DNA from: Cycas panzhihuaensis
Lineage: Eukaryota; Cycadophyta
NCBI GenBank assembly: GCA_023213395.1
Contig: CM041465.1
Coordinates: 48,801,741 to 48,865,740 of the forward strand
DNA length: 64,000 bases
Direction of reading: 5' to 3'
The position numbers and the translations under genes were made by a program. Below, in pieces: positions 46,490 to 58,230 of this stretch (its first letter is position 1; every line of letters starts with the position of its first letter). Below the pieces are notes generated by a model. It was not told the origin of the DNA, ran no database searches, and was given only the letters and a program-made list of their open reading frames with translations.

Positions 46490-48050
46490 AAGAGGAGAGG
46501 AAGAGGTGTGCCTAGACCCCATAAAGGTAGGGGTAGTCACACGCAGGGTAGGAGATAGGTGGCCGAAGAGTAGGGCCGGATCGCTAAGCCTACTAGTAAA
46601 CTTACTATGGTCGAACCCGGATGAGCGCAGCGGACCGGCACACACCTGACGGATCGCGTGGCAAGGTTGCATACGAGTAAGGGTGGCTCTAGTCTTAGGT
46701 AAGGATCTAGAGTGCGAAGAAGCAGTGCCTCTACGAGTGGCTCGTCGACGTGGGCGCCTACGTGAAATCGCTCGGGGAGGCCGAGAAGGTAAAATAAATG
46801 GCTGGTTTAGGACCAGTGGCTCGGGAGCCACTGTAGAATGAGGAAGAGCGAGAATATCTGATCGAGATATTCCCCTAAGTACTCGTGAAACTAGGGTGAC
46901 ACGTCGGGGAGAGGGCCCATAACCCTCGCTATCCGAATCAGAATCACCCATGGCGGCTAAGTAACCGTAACCACCACCCACGCTAATAGGGGCAAACCTA
47001 ACCGAGGTTTGGCTCATGACATGGCATAGGGCTCGGTGATGAAGGTCGATCTCCACGAAACAAAGGTCCCACGAAGGGGTAGCCTCCTCGGGATCACTAT
47101 CTTCATCATCGAAAATAGCACTGGCGATGCGGATGGGAGGTGTGAGACGGCATAGGCTCCCGGGCGACAACTTTAACATGTCTCTCATGGAGAAATTTTA
47201 GTTGCCCCATTGTGTGGAGCAGATTGCTCCCATCCGGGTCGAGCCATGGTCGGCCCAACAAGAGGTTGTACTCTACATCAACATTGAGTACAACAACCCG
47301 GACAGCTTTTCCCTCCTAAGGTGAGGGAAAGGGAGGTATCCCCAGAGGGGACTTCTCAGTCCCATCATACCCTTGGCATTTCCAAGGGGCAGACTCAAGA
47401 GCTACTATGCCTAGCTCCTTGAGCATACTGTGTGAGCATAGCATTAAGAAGAGCCATTATCTACAATGGTCCTCTTTACGATACAATCAGGGGTGTCAAT
47501 GGTAATGACGAACGGGTAATGCAAAAGCTTCTCCGCTTCGGGAGATGGGAGATCTCTAAGATCAAATGAGATGACAGGTGGTCCATGAGAGGTAGCACCT
47601 ATCGCATGGATGGAAGCATCTTGTTGGCCAAGAGCTTCAAGAAGAAAAACACGTTGCTCAGGGCAGCTTCTCAAGACGTCCATCAAGGACATTCCCGCGG
47701 CGACATTGTAGAGCTCGTCAACGATAGAAAAGGGTTTACCCTTCCCTGTGGGTTGGGTAAGCGCCCTTCTAAAGTCGAATCTACCGGGTCGGACGGGAAT
47801 AGTCTTGGAAGCTCTTGGAATCTCCTGAGGAACGGCCCTAAGAGGATCAAGGTGCGATGTGGATGAAGAGGCACCGGCTGCCTCTTTAGCAGCTTGGGAC
47901 CGGGTTAAGGCATATAACGGAGTGGTCTCAAGCAATTGGACAACCTTCTTTCCCTTGTAGCGGGAATTGCGAAGGTGATGAAACACGGCGGTCAGGGGAG
48001 CGCGAAGGGGAAGGTGACCTTCGCACACCCTTCCCTCTACCATGCGAAGG
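46472..48050 (-). pseudogene. Gyp-4 protease and C-terminal linker
   Basis: Minus strand. At 47444-48043: RGKGKP-like QPTGKGKPFSIVDELYNVAA, MSLMDVLRSCPEQRVFLLEA, FVITIDTPDCIVKRTIVDNG and SS, the aspartic protease active-site region (Asp-Asn-Gly), which is then frameshifted. In another frame YNLLLGRPWLD follows, as in Gyp-3. At 46472-47188 the linker reads RFAPISVGGGYGYLAAMGDS, parallel to RFAPIGVGSYGYLASFSDD in Gyp-3, and ends SSPLAPKRA at the deletion point. Two frameshifts break the region, so the protease is probably inactive. Confidence 0.75.
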
Positions 48051-50094
48051 CGAGGATCGGGAGATCTATCCAGGTCGGCATTCCTTGTTGAACATCACGA
48101 CCACGTTCCCCATGTTTGGGGAACGGGTCTCTATGAATGGGCTGATCGAGGTTAGGCCTCGATGCTCGCCTGGGGGACGAGTCATGGCGAGGCATCGCCC
48201 AGTCTTTGTGCCGGCGGTAGCGATCGTCATGGAAACACTCCCCGTGGATGGAACACCACCTCTTCTCAAGGGGAGGATTGATCCTCCTTGCTTGAGAAGA
48301 CTGGGTGTTGCCCCCTTTAGGGGGCATCGCACGAGAAGTCTGCTGGATAGGTTTATGGGAGGTTGGCGACGAAGGAGGTTGGAGTTTTAACTCCTTCATC
48401 GTGCGCTCAAATGAGCGAATGGCGTATAAGGGGATCTAGGGTCCTCTCAGTCGGATGAGGGGCGGACCTAGCGGGCTGCGAAGGTGTGGTCTCCTTCGCT
48501 GGAGGAGGCGCCTCGCGACGTTGCGAGGGCCTAGGAGGTTTCTTGAGTCCCGCTTGGATCTCAATGGCCTCCAACGCCAAGCACCTCGAAATCGCGGAGT
48601 CACACGTGGTTGCCCCCATCTTGAGGACCTCCACGTGCACCTCAGGACGAAGTGCATTGACGAAGAGATCCCTCTTCAACTCCTCAGGCAAGGTGGCCTT
48701 GGTGGAATGAAGAAGGTCATGAAAGCGTCGCACAAAGTCACGATTCATCTCATCGTGACCTTGTTTGAGCGACAGAAGCGCCTTCATTCCGCTTTCGAAT
48801 GGACGGGCTATGTCAAAGTAGTTGACTGAACTGCCCACTAGTCCGGAATGAGGAAATCGAATGGGCGGTGAAGGCGGTAGAACCACTTGAGGCGTCGCCT
48901 GCAAGGACCACGGAAGAGCTTCATCAAGATATGGTCGTAGGCCCAATAGTCGATGCACGCCATGGAAAAGTCACAAGACATGTTCGGTTGGGTCTTGCGA
49001 CGAAGTCCCGTCAAATTTGGGGACTTCGAGGAGGATGAGGCGGCAAGTTAGTCCTCAACGCCTCAGCACAAGGGCGTCGACCTATAGTCCACGAAAGGAC
49101 GTGTCCTTGCTCAGGCTAAGGGATCGACAACCGTCGAAGGGATGGATGGGGTGGCATACCCATCCCTCCACGGAAAGAGGCCCCTTGTTGGAAAGGGGTT
49201 GCGTAGCAACTCGAAAAGGAGGCGCTCCTCAGGCCGACGCAGCCAGGAGTCGCTACCGGACGCCGGAATGAGGGTGAGGGACCGGGTTTTGCCCATATGG
49301 GCCACCCGTAGGTGGCGCGACCCCATATGGGTGCAACGGGTCCACTCCATAGACAAGGAGATGGTTTCCCTTGCCCTGCCCCCAAGGTTGTGACATGTAG
49401 CCTGGGGGCACGTAAAGAGAAGGACCACCAACCGGGTTCTGGACGTATGTAGGAGTGGGTCCTACATGGCTGGCCAAGGGCGCTAGTAGGGCCTCGAGGC
49501 CTACTAGGGAACGCGCGCGCCACGCTTCGGTGGCACGTGTGTTTGGTTTGAGCAAGGCATACTAACCCCGAGTTGAGGGAAAGATGCGCCGCGCGCGGGT
49601 CCCGAGGAAGTGGGACCACGACTAGGCGGAGGCGCAACACTCGCCTTAGAGCCGGGTAGACACGGCATAGGACGTGTCTTGTGCAAGGAAGCATCAATCG
49701 TCGTAGATGACGTGGGCATGGATGAGGAAGACGCCACGTTGTAGCATTTAGTAAACCATCTAGGGGTGGTTGGCGTGAACCGCTTTCAGTACTCATGAGA
49801 GCACCTCGGCCGCGTCGGCGGAGGGGTATCCTCATAGCCATACGAGGTCGAAGGGACTTGAAAGTAGGGGATCCTCGGGGGCTCCTCGTAACGCTCGCCC
49901 GGTGGGGTGGCGGGTCTCACAGTGGCCGGATCTTCACGCATGAGCGGAAGGCTCAAAGTCTTCGGGTGGAAATGGTCATCCGGGTAATAGATGGAATCCT
50001 CGCCCTCACGGGTGGATTCCGGAGCAGACGAAGGAACTCTTGAGTTCACGAAGTCATGGAGATGGTAGGCCCAATCGGACGGGTAACCTTCCAT
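48051..50094 (-). pseudogene. Gyp-4 gag
   Basis: Minus strand. A start at 50094 gives MEGYPSDWAYHLHDFVNSRV followed by a Pro-rich N-terminal region. Later blocks include YGVDPLHPYGVAPPTGGPYG (about 49350) and the gag core YFDIARPFESGMKALLSLKQ, GHDEMNRDFVRRFHDLLHST, KRDLFVNALRPEVHVEVLKM (48407-48958). A zinc-binding-like motif near 48240 reads WCSIHGECFHDD, lacking the final Cys kept in Gyp-3. Frame changes occur near 48400, 49000, 49250 and 49780. Structural role: particle formation and RNA binding. Confidence 0.75.
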
Positions 50095-50349
50095 TCTTAG
50101 AATCGGGGTTCGACGATGGAATGAAACGCGACGATTGGTCTTCTAACAATGGCAGCAAACCCCGCAAGCGGCGCGAGAAACGTCGCATGCAACGCCTCCG
50201 CGAGCGTTGTTAGAAAAAGCGAAAAGGAAAAGAAAGGAAAGCACTACAAACACGTTGGGGGTTGCCCAACTCAAAACACAGAATGCGAAACTACCTAAAG
50301 GCAAGAGCACCAACACGGGGGGGAAGCGGATCTAGCTCCCTCTTGGCGG

Positions 50350-50366
50350 TCCCAAGATGGTCGCCA
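50350..50366 (-). other. Gyp-4 primer-binding site
   Basis: The minus strand reads tggcgaccatcttggga directly after the 5' LTR. It differs from the Gyp-3 site at few positions. The tRNA is not identified here; it is clearly not the Met-tRNA used by the Copia elements and Gyp-1. Confidence 0.75.
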
Positions 50367-52851
50367 AGGAACGCCTCTCATGGGCAATGATCCAACGCCT
50401 AGCGGGAAGGGCATAGAAACAATATGCTAAGCGTGCTAACTAGCGAGGATCATACCGCAGACGTCCGTGCGGCCCGAGCGCTGCACGGATCGCAAGGTGC
50501 CTGGTTGCTTCTAGGTAGCCGTGCAAGACGAGGCATTCCTACCCTTCGGATGGCCGGGAAAGGGAAAAGAACCTCGCACGTCGCGGCTTCTCAAGGCAAT
50601 GAGAAGGCGACGAGGGGGGCAATCAACCAAACGTGTCACGGAGTAAGGGGTAAGTGTGGCTAAGGGGTATAGGTAAATGGGACCTACACTACTATGTCAG
50701 GCAATGCAATAAAGTAATACGAGAAAGCAAATGTAAAATAAACAGTTATTTTTCCTTCTTTCCTTTATGTTCCTTTACCTATCAAAGTAAATGCAAAGAG
50801 ACGTAAAAGCATAAAGGAAATACGAGAGACACGTGGAAAATACCTGGATACGGCGTCCGAGCGGAAGCGCGGATGTCCCTCCTTGGTTGCGCTCCTTTCC
50901 TCCTCCCGCGCATGCAACGTCGATCGAAGACAACGAAGGGGGTGCACTTACCTCCCCAAAAGCATGCAAGGACTAAATGAAATGAAGGGAACGAAAGCAA
51001 AGCTCAACCAAAAAGGGAGAAGAAATACCATATGGGGGCCGACCGGCAACGGGTTGATCCCGCGCAATGCTTCCTCCAACGCAATCCTGCAAATAATCCC
51101 AACAAACGCCTTCCTCTCGGGAGAGAGGCTACGAAGCACAACAAGATATATGTGTATACACTGAAAATGAAATCAACTAAGCTAGAAAAATGTAGTTAAG
51201 CACCAACATATAGCGAAAATGAAACAAGGCCGCGTGATAAATATGCGGACCGTCGTATACCATAAAACGCACCAAATGGGATTGAGTGTAGCCTCGGGAT
51301 GGCTAACTCACCCACGAGAGGTCTCCACAGGGTATAGGGAAACAATGCTAGCATGCAACAAGATGGGTCGTGTGATAACAAATGGCCTACGCCAATGAGG
51401 AAACTCAAGCCAACCCTCCAAGGTTTCTCTAGCCCTGTCTCGTAAGAAAGCGCGGGTGATAAAGGGAGAGAGGATAAGGGACGGAACCCTTGGGGAGAAG
51501 GACGGCAATGGGGGACGGAACCCCGCCTATCTCCCTCAAATCCTCGTAAAAGCCCTTTATGCCGGCTAGCTTAGAAAATGGCAAAAGAGGGAACTCGGTG
51601 GGAGAGGATGAGTTTTAGGAAATCACAAGAAAAATGCGCCTAACCTAGGGCGGCTCTAGTAAGCCACAACTACTAAGGTTATATGCATCAAACGGCCAAA
51701 AGAAACTCAAAGGAAGTGCATGCAAATAAGAGGAAAGAATTTGCAAGCAACTCAATGGAAAAAACAAGCAAAAAAGCACTAATAGAGCCAATAAATACCT
51801 TGAATGGAGAAGAATGAGTGCATGTAGGCACTTAGCAACTTGGGGGCAGCCCAAGCGGTGTCCAAGAAGTGGAGTTGAATGTCCTTTGCATGAGAGTAGA
51901 GCTTTATGCAAGTTGAGAGCTTGAAGATGGGTCTTTGAAGTGGTCTTTTGGTGAAGAAAACCTCTTGAAGCTTTGGGTATTTGTGGAGAGGAGTGGTGCT
52001 TGCAATGGAGCTCCGTGAGGGGCAGAATGGCCCCTGCAACTCCGGGTAATGGCCCACTTCACCGTCCCCTTCTTTGTAGAAGAAGTTCTCTTGTTCACTG
52101 TTTCTTTGCCTTGTCTCTTTGTGGAGAAGTTGCTCTAGAAAACTTGAAAAATGAAGTGAAGAATTCCTCAAAATGAGTGAAAAGGCTTTTATGCCTTGGG
52201 CATAGCAAGTGAACGTTGGGGCCGCCGCGCCCAACCGCTCGAGCCACGCAGCAATTCAAATAAAAACGCGCCATCGTCACGTGGTTTCTTTTTAAATTTT
52301 GAGCAGTATCACGGCAAACTTCAAGCATCAAGAAAACTGCCGCTTAGTTTACCGCATACCAAACCGAAACTTAAAAACAAGAGAATGCAACATGAAAGTC
52401 ATAAAAATCGCTTTTAGGGTAAAACAGGGCTAAGCCCGAAATACATCAATCGGGAAGGCCTGTAGTGGGCAAGTACTCAAAATGGTGCAAAGAGCCCTAA
52501 CTAAGGGTTAAACCAGCTTAGGAAGGGTTTGCAACATAAGTGGCACGTGGTAACACGAATAAACAAGCCGGCAAAAGCATCCCGAAGACCATGGAGACAT
52601 CGTGAGTGGTCAGACACCATACGGGTGTCGATCCGCTTATGGATGCCCCTCACGTGAGTCGTCATAGGCTAAGAGGTGCCGTTAGGCACATGCATTATGA
52701 GCAGGCAATCAAACAAATGTATGTAGGCAGGCACATGTCAATCAAACTATTCTAAATTCCCTTAGCAACCATAAGTAAGAAAAGTGAAAACATATACTGA
52801 CAAACCTCGTGTCGACAAGGCCCCGAGTCCATTCCCACTAGCTGGGAAACA
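50367..52851 (-). repeat. Gyp-4 5' LTR
   Basis: 2,485 bases, aligned to 43062-45565. On the minus strand it opens tgtttcccagc at 52851, the same opening as Gyp-3, next to the duplicated flank gattc. Open frames within it mirror those of the other LTR and are not genes. Confidence 0.9.
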
Positions 52852-52856
52852 GATTC

Positions 52857-54226
52857 CGTACCACCTTCCACGCTCCTTAGGCGGCTCTTAGCCCCCCAAA
52901 ACCTCCCTCTCGTCACGTGCTTCCCTTGGCTTGCAAACAAGGGTTTGAAGGCTCCCTTTGGTTGCCCAAACCAGCGCTATCACAAGTTGCAGTGTTGATT
53001 TGGGACCCTTTGTTCAGGTTTGGGTGCCATCTGTAGGCCCCAACCACGGGTTCTTGCTCCATCCTTGCTCCCCGGTCACCCGGTTTGCTCCCCGTAGCAT
53101 CCCGGTCCCCTGTGGATATCTTTAGGTCTCTCTTGCCCCCCTTTTCAGCCATTTTCCAGCCTTGGTTCTTGACTTTCTCCTCGCTGCCTTGTGGCTCCTG
53201 GGGGGAGGTTGGGGCACCGTTTGCAGGAAGTAGGCCACTCCGAGGCTTGCCTTGTTGTTTCCTTTCATTTGGATCACTTTCCTTTGGTATTTTTCCTTAT
53301 TGGACTAACACTAACGCATGTATATTTAGACTCTTGCTTATGTTGCTAGACATATATTGTTAGATCTTTGCGTTGCATGTTAGTGCTCTTCCTTCGGGAA
53401 GAGGGAGACCCTTGTTGCTTGCAGGTACTCGAGACGCGCGGAGAACGTTGCCCGTTGGCCTCTCTACCGGTAAGTGCTCTTTGCATGTGTCATGTTTTAT
53501 GCTATCTCATTTGCTAGTTAGAGTTCCTTTCCTTCCTTTGGTATCGCATTTACTTTCCCGGGGAGGGTAAGGAACCCCCTTTTTTCGCCCGCCGCTACAT
53601 CTCGCATCCGGTACGTCGCGCGGAGTTATTGGGTGCTCCTCGTGGAGGCTACGTCATCTCGCACGCCTTCAACCCAGGTGCACGCTTCCTTCCTCCTTGC
53701 TACCCTTGTCCTTCCTTTTATTCTTTTCTTAGTAATTAGAACATTGAAAGATTAAAAGAGGAAATTGCTTTTGTATTTGTTTGCGATTTGTTTGCTTTGT
53801 TGCATGCACCCCCTGTTATTCGTAGGAAAGATTGTAAGAGTTTTCTTTGTCCTTACCTTTCCTTCCTTCTCCTTAACTGCACGAGCGCCTTGCTTCCCGC
53901 ATCGTCAGACCCGGTTAGGTTGCATAGGTTTGCTCTTGGCCTATCTCTATTAGGTTCCTCCTCTCTCCCTTCTGGCCACCCAAGGGTGGGAGGGTCCTAT
54001 TCCCAGGTCAACTCAGGTTCATCCTACGTACCTTCGCCCTTTGCTCAAGGCGGTGAAGGGTCACCCAATAGTAGCCATACTCCATTGCAGATCCCGAACT
54101 CACGCTCCGGCGCACGGGGCACTCTGCGTGGTAGTTACCCGCCTTTTAGGTTCCACTTTCTATCACTTCATCCCTTACTCCTCCCACGCCTATCACTTAG
54201 GTAGTTATCCCGTAGCAGCGCGTCCA
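52857..54226 (+). repeat. Gyp-3 5' LTR, right part
   Basis: Resumes after the duplicated gattc and runs to cgtcca at 54226, immediately before the primer-binding site. Together with 41875-43061 it gives an LTR of about 2,557 bases, in line with the Gyp-4 LTRs. Confidence 0.8.
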
Positions 54227-54227
54227 C

Positions 54228-54245
54228 TGGCGACCATACTGGGGA
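54228..54245 (+). other. Gyp-3 primer-binding site
   Basis: tggcgaccatactgggga, one base after the LTR end. It resembles in form the tggcgac-type sites reported for Ogre-like elements; the matching tRNA was not checked. A leader (54246-54494) follows with no motif. Confidence 0.75.
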
Positions 54246-54494
54246 CTGCCAGTAAGGGAGCTAGTTTCGCTCTCTTCGGTTGGTTTCGCTACTCTTGTGT
54301 GATCCTTTTCATACTTATCTTGATTTTCACGTTGGGCACCCCCCCAACGTGTGTGTTTTGCCACTTTTTCTCTTTTCCTAACATTGTCAGTTGACCTTGC
54401 ATGCTGCGTTTCTCCCGTCGTTTGCGCGGTCTACCTCCCTTGTTAGAGGACCCTGAGTATCGCCTTCTTGCCTCGTCGGATTCCGATCCGACTA

Positions 54495-56880
54495 TGGAGT
54501 GATACTCTTCCGATTGGACTTATCACACTTCAGCCATGGAAACCCATGCCTTTCCTCCTATTATTCCCGGGTCCACCCAAGAGGGTGACGACCCCCTTTA
54601 TTATCCAAACGACCAATCCCTTTCTTTCGATGCTCATCCTTCTACCCACGTCGTAGAAGGACCCGTTCCTCTTGAGGGTTGCCACGTAGTTGGCAACTCT
54701 TATGAGGAACGTTCCGAGGATCCTACCTTGTTTGAGGTTTCGATCACTTCTTACGAGTGTGTTGGGACTCCTCCTGTTGACGTAGTTGAAGCTTTCAATG
54801 AATGTTGCCACGCAACACGCTTGCAACCGCGTCCTAGGTGGTTTGAGGATGTTCTTCGTGGAGGGGCCTCTTCCTCTTCCGCCCCCCCACCTCATGCTTC
54901 ATCCTCATCCACCCTTCCTATGACCACAAATCCTTTCGTGCCTACACGTACGTCCCACTCGTTCCCTGCAGTGGGGGCGTGCGTGGCACCTTCCGTCTCT
55001 CATCAAGGTCCTAACGCCTTAGGATCTTCTCGTGGTGTGTCTTTCCCTCAATTGAGGGTTAGCATACCCGCTCCTAATCAAACCAATGTGCCATCTCCTA
55101 ACGTGGCGCATACCATCCCTAGTAGGCCTATTGGCCCTACTAGCTTTCCAACCACTAGTCATGTGGGATCTGCTCCCACGCATCCTCCACCTCAAAGACG
55201 CTGGTGCTTCCTTCACGCCCCTAGGATATACCTCTCAACCTTGGGGGCAGGGTAGAGGAAGCCGTCTTCCCATTTATGGGGTGGATCCGCTACACCCATA
55301 TGGGGTTGTTCCACCTACAGGTGGCCCATATGGGCAAAACCTGGTTCCACATCCATCTTACCCTTCTTCCAACGCAATCCCATTCGTTGTGCCTTCGCAA
55401 GGGAACCCGACTCCCTTCCTAGGCACCTACCCCCACGCCCCTTTTCAGCAAAGGGCGCTTCCTCAAGGAGGGATGGGTGTTCCACCCCCATCCGCTCCTT
55501 GTGCGCTACCTACTTCGACATTCGTTGATCCTACAGTTGCGAGCAAGGCGCGCCTTCATGGACTTTAGGTCAACCCTCTTTCGGTTGGCGTTGCGAACCA
55601 ACTTGCGCCTCATCCCCCTGAAGTTCCTAGATTCGATGGAACTTTGTCGCAAGACCCGTGAGCATGTCGTAGTTTTCTATGGCATGCATCGACATCGGGC
55701 TTACGACCATATTTTGATGAAACTATTTCCTAGATCCTTGCAGGGTGACGCCCTCAAATGGTTGTACCGTCTCCCTGCCCATTCAATCCATTCATTCCAG
55801 CAATTGGTGGATGAGTTCATCAACTATTTTGATGTAGCTCGTCCATTCGAGAGCGGAATGAAGTCTCTTCTTTCGCTCAAACAAGGTCACGATGAGATGA
55901 ATCGTGACTTTGTGCGGCGATTCCACAACTTGCTTCACTCCACTAAGGCAACATTGCGGGAGGCAAGCGAGACACCGTCGTCAATGCGCTTTGTCACGAA
56001 GTCCACGTGGAAGTCCTCAAGATGGGGGCGACCACATGTGATTCGCGATCACCAAGTGCTTGGCGTTGGAGGCTATTGAGATCAAGCGGGTCTCAAGAAA
56101 CCTCTTAAGCCCTCACGGCAAGTGAGGCACCACCCTTACCAAAGATACCAAACCTTCCCAGCTGACGCGGTCTTCCTCTCATCCTACCGAGAGGACTTTA
56201 GACCCTCTCACATCAGCTATATGCTCATTTGAGCGTACGATGAAGGAGCTCAAGCTTCAAGATCCTTCATCTCCTACGTCAAACAAGCAAGTCCAACAAA
56301 CTACCCAAGCCCCTCTTCCCAGGAATAGAAACGCCCAGTCCTCTCAAGCGAGGAGGTCTGACCCCCCGCTTGAGAAGAAGTGGTGCTTCATTCATGGGGA
56401 TTGCTTCCACGACGATTCGCGTTGTAGGGCCCAGCATCAGAGGGATGCCCCTCGACGCAATTCTTCTCCCAAACGGGCCTCAAGGCCTAATTTGGATCAA
56501 CCAGTTCATAAGGATCCGTTCCCTAAGCACGGGGAACGTGATCACAAAACCCAAACCAAGAACAACCGTAACCGAGGAAGATCATCGGATCCCCGTCCTT
56601 CCCGCGATAAAGGGAAGGATGCTAGGAATTCTTCTTCCTCTTCTCGTTCTCCCAGCCGTCGCACCCCGTCGCCTTCACGACCCCATAACAGGGGGAAGAA
56701 GGTGATCCAGTTGCTTGAAGCAACTCCCACTTTTGCCCTTACGCGATCTCAAGTCGCCAGAAGCGGCGGGAGCTTTTTGTCCTCCGCTCCTTCGACCCCT
56801 TCCGAGACCCTTCCTCCTAGTCCCTCTTTCCCAAGGCTATTCCCTGTGCGCCTGTCGTTACGACTTCCGAAGGGCACTTA
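54495..56880 (+). pseudogene. Gyp-3 gag
   Basis: By comparison with Gyp-4 the start is at 54495, but the third codon is tga; the next Met is at 54536 (METHAFPPIIPGSTQEGDD). The N-terminal half is Pro/Ser-rich (54536-55568, one frameshift). The gag core near 55700-55950 reads HILMKLFPRSLQGDALKWLY, RLPAHSIHSFQQLVDEFINY and MNRDFVRRFHNLLHSTKATL, the retrotransposon gag family signature. At 56240-56902 a basic region holds KKWCFIHGDCFHDDSRC, the His/Cys zinc knuckle typical of OTA elements. Frameshifts lie near 55255, 55570 and 55960. Gag forms the particle. Confidence 0.8.
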
Positions 56881-58230
56881 CCCAACCTACTGGGAAGGGT
56901 AAGCCTTTCTCGGTCGTGGATGAGCTCCATACGGTCGCTGTAGGAATGTCCTTGATGGACGTTCTGAGGAGTTGTCCCGAGCAACGGGCCCTCCTCCTGG
57001 AAGCTTTAGGATCGAGTGATGTACCTGTCCACACTTTAGGTGTCACCCAAGGTGGTGGACCCGCTATTTCCTTTGATCCTAAGGATCTTCCCCCTGCCGG
57101 TGAAAGGGAACGTCAGTGGAACTTCCCATTCGCCATCACCATCGATATGCCTGATTGTACTCTTCGAAGAACTATTGTCGACAACGGTTCTTCCGTCAAT
57201 GCCATGCCCTTGCGTGTTATGCAAGAGCTTGGTATTTCTGCCTTGGAACCCGTTCCCTGGCGATGCCAAGGGTATGACGGTAGCGAGAAGACCCCTTTGG
57301 GATCTGTCGTGATTCCGCTTACCCTTGAGGGTAAGACGTTGTAGTCCTTGACGTCGATGTGGATTACAACCTCCTTCTAGGTCGTCCATGGCTCGATCAA
57401 ATGGGAGCCGTGTGCTCGACCCTTTGGGGACAACTTAAATCCGTCTATGACGGACAAATGAGAGTGATCCCCCGTGAACGCCCTTTTACTAAACAAACTC
57501 GCTCTACCAGTTCAGCAAACCAAGGTTCATCCACTCATGCCTCGGCTTGCTCTATTGGGATACCTAACCCGTCCGAGGAAGACCCCGCGTCTTCTCCTCC
57601 TAGTCTCACGCGGTTCGCCCCTATTGGCGTTGGGAGTTATGGGTACCTCGCTTCGTTCAGTGATGATGAGTCGCTCGACGAAGACGAGGATTGTCCTCAC
57701 CCCGTCTCTTTCCTTCGCGCCAATAGGTCGCACCTGCCTTGTTCTAGATCCCTGTCTAGAACCCCTCTCGTTGGTGAGGCTAGCCCTTCATGCGTGTCGC
57801 ACGTCATCGCTCATGTTGACCCGCCTGTCGGCATTTCTCCTTTTTCATTACCCCCCGTAGGTAATGGTTTTGAGGAATTGCCTTTCGCCCCTTCTGGGGG
57901 TCATCTTCCTGTTTTTCCTTCATATTTCCGTGAGGAAGCTGAGCAACCCGATGGTCATCACGGTCCCGTTGCTCTCACTCCCTCCGGCGCTTCTCCTACT
58001 CGAAGTAAGGTCATCCATGGGGTGGATTATTTCGAGGACGATGAAGCCCTGCTCGAGCATCTGGAAGGCCTTGCGCCTAACCTACCTTCTAGTCACCACC
58101 GGCTTGGTCACCAGAAGATCCTCGCGGTCGGATCCACGCTTGCCGATCTGATCCTGTCTCCTGTTCCTCCTCCTCCTGTTGATCTTGCCCCTCTCCACTT
58201 CGAGGAGGGAAACGCCATGTGCATGGGGGC
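56881..58230 (+). pseudogene. Gyp-3 protease and linker
   Basis: In one frame at 56715-57344: QPTGKGKPFSVVDELHTVAV, FPFAITIDMPDCTLRRTIVD, then NGSSVNAMPLRVMQELGI, the aspartic protease site (Asp-Asn-Gly-Ser). After a frame change near 57345, 57359 onward reads MDYNLLLGRPWLDQMGAVCS, the conserved block at the end of the protease. A long acidic, Pro-rich linker (57480-58230) with FAPIGVGSYGYLASFSDDES leads to RT. Cleavage of the gag-pol polyprotein is the expected role. A single frameshift separates the two parts. Confidence 0.8.

Larger units (their letters stand above)
43062..52851 (-). mobile_element. Gyp-4: gag-protease-only relative of Gyp-3, inserted in its LTR
   Basis: LTRs at 43062-45565 and 50367-52851 (about 2.5 kb each) in the same direction. 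Flanks are gattc at 43057-43061 and 52852-52856, an exact target-site duplication. The primer-binding site on the minus strand is rc of 50350-50366. Gag and protease match Gyp-3; RT, RNase H and integrase are missing, and the reading after the protease linker goes straight to the 3' untranslated part shared with Gyp-3. It needs proteins from elsewhere to move. Confidence 0.9.

Noticed and set aside
48085-48829. Plus-strand open stretches of 101 and 124 residues
   Set aside because: Antisense shadows of the Gyp-4 gag, whose protein motifs are on the minus strand.
50765-52417. Open stretches up to 151 residues, minus strand
   Set aside because: Copies of the frames in the other Gyp-4 LTR, frameshifted relative to each other, which argues against coding selection.
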